From: Candidatus Cryptobacteroides excrementipullorum
Lineage (GTDB): Bacteria > Bacteroidota > Bacteroidia > Bacteroidales > UBA932
Length of the DNA stretch: 64,000 bases
Assembly (NCBI GenBank): GCA_017695065.1
Contig: JADILZ010000054.1
Coordinates: forward strand, 1-64,000
Direction of reading: 5' to 3'
The position numbers were made by a program, and so were the translations under genes. Below are positions 58,676-64,000 of the stretch, one piece after another. The notes under the pieces were generated by a model. That model had not been told where the DNA came from and made no database searches. It was given only the letters and a program-made list of their open reading frames with translations. How positions within the stretch are numbered: position 1 is the stretch's first letter; each line of letters starts with the position of its first letter.

Positions 58676-59005
58676 ATGAATTTTCTTACATTGGTGTTAC
58701 AGGCTCAGGGTGCTGCAGGGCAGCAGCCTGCAGGCGGAGGATGGTCCATGTGGGTCATGTTTATCCTCATTATCGTGGTGATGTGGTTCTTCATGATCCG
58801 TCCTCAGAGAAAGCAGCAGAAAGAGCTTCAGAAATTCCGTGACGGCCTCCAGAAGGGTGACAAGATAGTGACCATAGGAGGAATCTACGGGACTGTGGTG
58901 GAGATCAAGGAAAAGACTCTCCTTATCGAGGTTGACAACAACGTCAAGATCAAGGTTGACAAGAATTCTGTCGTAAAGGATTTCTCAGAGACTGCCCAGC
59001 AGTAA
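58676..59005 (+). CDS. yajC: Preprotein translocase subunit YajC
   Basis: VMWFFMIRPQRKQQKELQKFRDGLQKGDKIVTIGGIYGTVVEI. Confidence 0.95.
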   Translation: MNFLTLVLQAQGAAGQQPAGGGWSMWVMFILIIVVMWFFMIRPQRKQQKELQKFRDGLQKGDKIVTIGGIYGTVVEIKEKTLLIEVDNNVKIKVDKNSVVKDFSETAQQ

Positions 59006-59009
59006 TGGA

Positions 59010-59987
59010 ATGCGGGATCTGATACATAAGATATTGCAGCTGTTGAACATCAGCGGGAGAGACTGGGCGGTTTTTCTGCTAGCTCTCCTGCTGGCTTTCA
59101 GTATATGGCTTATACACAACCTGTCCCTGAAATATACCGAGTTCATGCAGGCGTCTGTAGAGGCTGTGAGCAATATCGAAGGCCATTTCAACAAATCTTC
59201 CAACCGCAGTGATGTCATCGCCCGCTGCCAGACGACAGGCTACAGCATCATGATGAATGCCATCTTTCCCGGCAGAAGGAATGTCACTGTCAGTTTCGAT
59301 CCGTCGGCCTTGCACCGCAAGTCAGGGGAAACGTACTACATAACTTCTTCAGAGCTGAAGGAATCCGCTCATCTTATTTTCGGTGATGATGTCCAGATAG
59401 AATATTTCATCACCGATACGCTTTTCTTCCGCTTCCCTTACGAAAACCACAAGAGGGTTCCGGTCAATCCTGTGCATGTGCTCGGTTTCGAGCCCCAGTA
59501 CACGGCGGACGGACCTCTGGACATCGAACCTGATTCCGTTACGATATACGGTGAACCCGACTTCATAGGAAATATAGACAGGGTAAATACCGAAGCCATC
59601 AAGATAAGCGACATATCCTCTGTCGTACACGGTATCGCGCGTCTCGAGAGGATAAAGGGTGTGCGAATGTCGGAGACGGAAGTGCATTATTCTCTTCCGG
59701 TATCCCGTTATGTGGAGATTCCTGTGACTGTCAGTGTCCAGGCCAGGAATGTCCCTCCAGGCAAGTCCCTTATGATATATCCTTCTGTTGCCACTGTATA
59801 TCTCAGATGCGCATTTCCTCTGACAGCTGACCTCAGTGAAGGTGTGCGCGTGTATGTGGACTACAATGACTTCGTGTCGTCCATCGGGGGAAAGTGCATG
59901 GCGAAGACGGCATCACTGCCAGAGGGGGTGATAAACTGTTCGGTCAGTCCTGCGGTCTTCGAATGTGTAGTGACGGAGGACAGATGA
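59010..59987 (+). CDS. YbbR-like domain protein
   Basis: N-terminal TM plus YbbR-type repeats (VNPVHVLGFEPQYTADGPLDIEPDSVTIYGEPDFI). Confidence 0.78.
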   Translation: MRDLIHKILQLLNISGRDWAVFLLALLLAFSIWLIHNLSLKYTEFMQASVEAVSNIEGHFNKSSNRSDVIARCQTTGYSIMMNAIFPGRRNVTVSFDPSALHRKSGETYYITSSELKESAHLIFGDDVQIEYFITDTLFFRFPYENHKRVPVNPVHVLGFEPQYTADGPLDIEPDSVTIYGEPDFIGNIDRVNTEAIKISDISSVVHGIARLERIKGVRMSETEVHYSLPVSRYVEIPVTVSVQARNVPPGKSLMIYPSVATVYLRCAFPLTADLSEGVRVYVDYNDFVSSIGGKCMAKTASLPEGVINCSVSPAVFECVVTEDR

Positions 59988-60595
59988 AGACGCTGGTGGT
60001 CACCGGGGGCATCGGGAGCGGCAAATCGACGGTCTGCCGTTACTTCGCTTCACGCGGTATCCCGGTGTATGACTCCGACAGCAGGACGCGCAGCCTGTAT
60101 GACCGTTGTCCGGAGCTCGTCAGCCGTATCGGAGAGGTGCTCGGGTGCAGTGTCACCGGTCCGGACGGCAGAATCGACCGCAGGAAGCTGGCTTCAGTCA
60201 TCTTTTCCGACTCATCCATGCTGGAGAAGCTTGAGGGTATAGTCCATCCTGCTGTAAAGGACGATTTCGTGGCATGGCGGGACTCTTTTCCCGGAAAAGG
60301 GATACCTTTCGTGGTCCTTGAATCAGCAATCATACTTGAAAAACCCCTATTCAGGGATATCGCCGACAGGATACTCCTGGTGGACGCCCCTCTGGAAACA
60401 AGGCTGGATAGGGCATGCCGCAGGGACGGTGTCCCGGCGAGCCTGGTCCGCGGGAGGATGGAAAGGCAGAGGCTTCTGAACGATATATCAGAGGGCCGTG
60501 TCGTGCCTGAAGTCGATTATGTCATAGTGAATGACGGTGACGAGGCGTCGCTGGTGGAGAAGGCGGCTGCTGTATATGATTCTGTAAGTCTTTAG
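59984..60595 (+). CDS. coaE: Dephospho-CoA kinase
   Basis: VVTGGIGSGKSTVCRYF; GIPVYDSD; HPAVKDDF; ATG at 59984 overlaps the previous stop (ATGA). Confidence 0.93.
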   Translation: MKTLVVTGGIGSGKSTVCRYFASRGIPVYDSDSRTRSLYDRCPELVSRIGEVLGCSVTGPDGRIDRRKLASVIFSDSSMLEKLEGIVHPAVKDDFVAWRDSFPGKGIPFVVLESAIILEKPLFRDIADRILLVDAPLETRLDRACRRDGVPASLVRGRMERQRLLNDISEGRVVPEVDYVIVNDGDEASLVEKAAAVYDSVSL

Positions 60596-60613
60596 AGTTT
60601 GCCGGCAGTGGCT

Positions 60614-60696
60614 CATGCACACCTGCAGTAGCCATAATTTTATAATGCATTAATAATCAGAATGTTCTCATAGAACCTTCACTGCAGGTGTGCATG
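60614..60696. repeat. 16-bp perfect inverted repeat flanking a 51-nt AT-rich core
   Basis: CATGCACACCTGCAGT (60614-60629) / ACTGCAGGTGTGCATG (60681-60696). Confidence 0.7.
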
Positions 60697-60919
60697 CATT
60701 TCCCGCATCGGGGGTGACAGGAGTTTACTGGAGTAAATGACTTAGCCCGAATTCCGAAAATAACGCAGCAGTTTGCAATTATGACACACCGGTTTCTGTG
60801 TATATTTGGCCTGGCGGCCATTTATAGCGCCACGCCTTTGCATGCATGGCTTCTTCGTATATTTGACTTCGTCATTTATACTGTTCACGCCTCGGCAATG
60901 CAAGCCTGCCGGCTTTTGT

Positions 60920-60984
60920 GACAGGTTCATTCTGCAGCTTCCATGAGACCGGAGGTCTCCTGTCTGCTGCAAAATGAACCTGTC
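60920..60984. repeat. Long hairpin: 19-bp inverted repeat (1 mismatch) with inner GAGACC/GGTCTC stem
   Basis: GACAGGTTCATTCTGCAGC / GCTGCAAAATGAACCTGTC, inner arms 60945-60950 and 60954-60959. Confidence 0.75.
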
Positions 60985-60997
60985 AAATGCTTGCGCA

Positions 60998-61029
60998 TTT
61001 GCATTGCTCTCGGCTTCTTCGTATATTTG
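60998..61029 (+). promoter_or_regulatory. Bacteroidetes-type promoter, copy of 32-bp dispersed element
   Basis: TTTG-CATTGCTCTCGGCTTCTTCG-TATATTTG upstream of the ATG at 61057. Confidence 0.7.
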
Positions 61030-61056
61030 CCATCAATTTTATTAATTCGTAATTAC

Positions 61057-61494
61057 ATGAAAACAGATCTTACCAAGATTCTGTCCATTTCTGGACAAAA
61101 CGGTCTATTCCTCTATATTTCCCAGGCAAGGGCAGGAGCTATCGTTGAGGCCCTCGCTGACAAGAAGAGGAGTTGTTTCGGCATGAACAGCAGGCTTACT
61201 ACACTGGCTGACATTTCAATATACACGGAAGAAGGGGAGACCAAGCTGAAGGAAGTCTTCCTGAAGATGAAGGATGTGCTCGGGGATGCCGATGCACCGG
61301 GCCCGAAATCTTCCGCAGACGAGCTCAAGGCCTTCTTTGAAAAGGCGCTTCCGGACTATGACAGGAGCCGTTTCTATGTGTCCCACATGAAGAAGGTGGT
61401 GGACTGGTACAATACGCTGAAGAAATACGCCTCCCTGGATTTTGCAGAGGAGACTGAAAAAGAGCAGGAGACTGCGGAAGAAGAGCAGAAGTAG
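61057..61494 (+). CDS. DUF5606-like conserved protein
   Basis: MKTDLTKILSISGQNGLFLYISQARAGAIVEALADKKRSCFGMNSRLTTLADISIYTEEG; start trimmed to ATG at 61057. Confidence 0.75.
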   Translation: MKTDLTKILSISGQNGLFLYISQARAGAIVEALADKKRSCFGMNSRLTTLADISIYTEEGETKLKEVFLKMKDVLGDADAPGPKSSADELKAFFEKALPDYDRSRFYVSHMKKVVDWYNTLKKYASLDFAEETEKEQETAEEEQK

Positions 61495-61499
61495 CATAT

Positions 61500-62831
61500 A
61501 TGCAGCATCGCAGACAGACATTGCAGGCCATTACGATGGGCTGTTCGAAGAACCGCGTGGACACAGAACATATTCTGGCCCAGGCGGTCTCTTGCTATGA
61601 TATACTGCCTGAAGACTGGGAAGGAGGGGCCGACTGCCTGCTCATAAACACTTGCGGGTTCATCGGGGATGCAAAGGAGGAGTCCATCGGGGCGATTCTG
61701 CAGGCTGTCGAGCGCAAGAAGGCGGGTGACTACGGCAGGGTAGTTGTCTTCGGATGCCTGTCCCAGAGATATTCGGCGGAGATGCCGGGCCTGATTCCGG
61801 AGGTGGATGCATGGTTCGGAGCAAGGGATTTCACTCCGTTGCTGGAATACCTTGGCGTGGACAGCCCGTCGGACTTCGAGATCCGGAGAGAGCTTACCAC
61901 CCCTTCTCACTATGCTTTCCTGAAAATCTCCGAGGGATGCGACCGGAGGTGCTCGTACTGCGCCATCCCGCATATCCGGGGAAGGCACATATCAGTGCCT
62001 GTGGAGGAGCTCGTCGCGGAAGCGTCCATGCTTGCTGCCAAGGGGGTCAGGGAGCTGATAGTGATAGCACAGGACACTACATACTACGGGCTTGACCTGT
62101 ATGGAAGGAGGATGCTTGCGGAACTGCTCGGCAGACTCTCGGAAATCGAAGGAATAGAGTGGATAAGGATACATTATTCATATCCTGACGGCTTTCCTGA
62201 CGATGTGCTTGACGTGATGGCTGACAACCCCAAGGTCTGCCGTTATATGGACATCCCTCTCCAGCACATATCGGACAAGGTCCTAGGCATGATGCGCAGG
62301 CATGTGGACGGTGCATGGACAAGGGCCCTGATAGCGAAAATGAGGGAACGTGTGCCTGGTGTCGTCCTGCGTACCACCATGATAGTCGGCCATCCTGGAG
62401 AAGGGAAGAAGGAGTTCGGGGAGCTTCTTGATTTTGTCTCGGAAGCCAGGTTCGAGAGGCTCGGCGCATTCGCATATTCGGAGGAGGAAGGTACTTACGG
62501 TGCTGAGAACTACAAGGATACGGTGTCTGCCAGAGAAAAGCAGCGGAGACTTGATGAACTGATGGCACTCCAGGGAGGGGTGTCCCTTGATTTCAACAGG
62601 TCGCGTATCGGGACCGAGGTGAAGGTCATCGTGGACAGTTTCTCGGACGGGGTCTATGTGTGCAGGAGCGAGTTCGAGAGCCCGGAGGTGGACGGTGAGA
62701 TCCTCGTCAGGTACGATTCCGCCAGGACAGGAGGTGTCGAGCCGTATTCTGTCGTCGGGGAGTTCATGAAGGTGAGGATTACAGGGGCAGACGAATACGA
62801 CCTTACGGGGGAGATCCTTGAGATCCTCTGA
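61500..62831 (+). CDS. rimO: Ribosomal protein S12 methylthiotransferase RimO
   Basis: ITMGCSKNRVDTEHIL; ISEGCDRRCSYCAIPHIRG; YMDIPLQHISDKVLGMMRR; C-terminal TRAM region. Confidence 0.96.
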   Translation: MQHRRQTLQAITMGCSKNRVDTEHILAQAVSCYDILPEDWEGGADCLLINTCGFIGDAKEESIGAILQAVERKKAGDYGRVVVFGCLSQRYSAEMPGLIPEVDAWFGARDFTPLLEYLGVDSPSDFEIRRELTTPSHYAFLKISEGCDRRCSYCAIPHIRGRHISVPVEELVAEASMLAAKGVRELIVIAQDTTYYGLDLYGRRMLAELLGRLSEIEGIEWIRIHYSYPDGFPDDVLDVMADNPKVCRYMDIPLQHISDKVLGMMRRHVDGAWTRALIAKMRERVPGVVLRTTMIVGHPGEGKKEFGELLDFVSEARFERLGAFAYSEEEGTYGAENYKDTVSAREKQRRLDELMALQGGVSLDFNRSRIGTEVKVIVDSFSDGVYVCRSEFESPEVDGEILVRYDSARTGGVEPYSVVGEFMKVRITGADEYDLTGEILEIL

Positions 62832-62940
62832 GCCAGTCGCTGCGGGATGTGCTGATCCGGTCGGGTTTCCCGGGCCGGTGTCAGGACAACGTGAATCCGA
62901 TGTATTGCCTCCTGAGTTAAATATTGAAAAGCATTATGCC

Positions 62941-63885
62941 ATGAGAAGTATCAGGTTTTTACTGGCGGCCTTGCTGCCGCTGATGTCCGTTTCATGCGGA
63001 CCTTTGTCATATACCATGGATGTGGAGATGAGAGATGTGTCCAGGTCGGGTCTTGACCTGGGAAAGAAGACATTTTCCGTCGTTTACATCGACAGCGGGG
63101 CCAGGACTGACTCCGTCTTCTCTGCTTCAGTCTCCGAAGGTCTCGCCGAGAAGCTCGAGTCCGGATATTTTTCCGGGGAGAGAGTCATCGGAATATACAG
63201 GATACCGGGAACGGAAGGGGCGGAGTATTCCTCAAAAGACACACTGCTGAATATACTCATGGACGTAGGCACAGATGTAGTCTTCCTGCTTGAAGTCCCG
63301 GAGTTCGGGACGCCTGTGGTCCAGGCCCCGAAGCGGGTCGAGACAGGCGGCAGGATTTCGGCGGACTCCGCTTTCGTCGCGGAGGTGAAGATACCGTTTT
63401 CGATAAGGATAGATGTCTATGATGCCATGAACCCGGAAGACAGCGTCTTTTCTTTCACAGGCAGGAGCGTAGCGGTGCCTGTGGCATATACAGACGGGAA
63501 TGACTCTCAGGAAGCCCTTGTCGCCAAAGGATTTGCGGCAATAGGGGAGTCCGGACGTGCAGTCGGGCGCAGCGCTGGCGAATCTTTCGTGTCCACATGG
63601 GTCAACGAGAACCTCCAGCTGGTATATTACGAGGGCAGTGCCTGGATAGAGGCAGCCGAGGCGGCATCTGACTACCGCTGGAAGGATGCCATCGACATCT
63701 GGATACGGCTTCTTGACACCGGGAATCTCCAGAAACGTTCATGTGCGCAGTACAATATCGCTCTTGCCTGCTACATGACAGGAGAGTACGAACTTGCATC
63801 CGAGTGGCTCGACCGCTCCGATGAGACGGGCCCTATATCTCTTTCCCGTGGACTCCGTCAGAGGATAGAGGCAAGGAAACGTTAA
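62941..63885 (+). CDS. Lipoprotein of unknown function (DUF6340-like)
   Basis: Lipobox LMSVSCGPLS; ATG at 62941. Confidence 0.65.
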   Translation: MRSIRFLLAALLPLMSVSCGPLSYTMDVEMRDVSRSGLDLGKKTFSVVYIDSGARTDSVFSASVSEGLAEKLESGYFSGERVIGIYRIPGTEGAEYSSKDTLLNILMDVGTDVVFLLEVPEFGTPVVQAPKRVETGGRISADSAFVAEVKIPFSIRIDVYDAMNPEDSVFSFTGRSVAVPVAYTDGNDSQEALVAKGFAAIGESGRAVGRSAGESFVSTWVNENLQLVYYEGSAWIEAAEAASDYRWKDAIDIWIRLLDTGNLQKRSCAQYNIALACYMTGEYELASEWLDRSDETGPISLSRGLRQRIEARKR

Positions 63886-63890
63886 CCTGT

Positions 63891-64000
63891 ATGGCCATGG
63901 CAGTCGGTTTACGCAAAGTGTTCTTCCTGGTCCTGTCCGCATTCTCCGTGACAGGGTTTGCGGCTGAGCCGCCAGCAGAAAAGGGGAGGCTGGAATTTGC
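63891..64000 (+). CDS. N-terminal fragment of an exported protein, truncated by window edge
   Basis: ATG at 63891, open to the end: MAMAVGLRKVFFLVLSAFSVTGFAAEPPAEKGRLEF, signal peptide. Confidence 0.45.
   Translation, partial: MAMAVGLRKVFFLVLSAFSVTGFAAEPPAEKGRLEF

Larger units (their letters stand above)
60801..61029 (+). repeat. Degenerate promoter-like repeats, each ending TATATTTG
   Basis: TATATTTG at 60801-60808, 60858-60865 and 61022-61029; GGCTTCTTCGTATATTTG identical at 60848-60865 and 61012-61029. Confidence 0.65.

Noticed and set aside
60742-60972. 76-aa minus-strand ORF with repeated KYT(K/Q)KP motifs
   Set aside because: The peptide repeat is just the translation of the DNA repeat array; no RBS or homology seen, so treated as noncoding
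1-64000. CRISPR arrays, tRNA/rRNA genes, transposase genes
   Set aside because: No regularly spaced repeat array, no tRNA cloverleaf or rRNA signature, and no transposase ORF recognised by eye; a tRNAscan/Infernal run would be needed to be certain

Overview
This 64 kb window is chromosomal DNA from a member of the Bacteroidales. Supporting evidence is a SusC/SusD pair, DUF3276/DUF3467/DUF4252/DUF4301 proteins and TAnnTTTG-type -7 promoter elements; genus not assigned. Positions 1-25422 form a capsule/exopolysaccharide locus: PHP-type phosphatase end, initiating sugar-phosphate transferase, Wza-like exporter, Wzc-like kinase, rmlADCB, an AT-rich insert with flippase, polymerase, glycosyltransferases and two FrhB-like/pyruvyltransferase pairs, then a radical SAM protein, an acyltransferase, a beta-helix protein and more glycosyltransferases. 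The rest is mostly housekeeping genes (gpsA, maf, kdsC, yebC, recF, DUF721, pdxB, lysA, ffh, nadE, nusB, yajC, coaE, rimO) plus accessory genes: choloylglycine-hydrolase-family enzyme, arginine deiminase, C1 peptidase, orphan SusCD, lone tyrosine recombinase, deoxyhypusine-synthase-like protein, ECF sigma/DUF4252 operon. The least explained signals are noncoding. (1) A 32-bp promoter-like repeat (TTTG-N20-TATATTTG with a nearly identical spacer) occurs at two unrelated loci about 33 kb apart. (2) One of these copies lies in a repeat-rich intergenic region at 60.6-61.05 kb with degenerate tandem copies and a long hairpin. (3) A run of hairpins follows recF, and paired 20-bp direct repeats sit just before the DUF721 gene. 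(4) Two G8 tracts lie in early coding sequence of an acyltransferase and a SusC, and could be phase-variable. No tRNA, rRNA or CRISPR array was recognised. All assignments are from reading the sequence; no database search was run.
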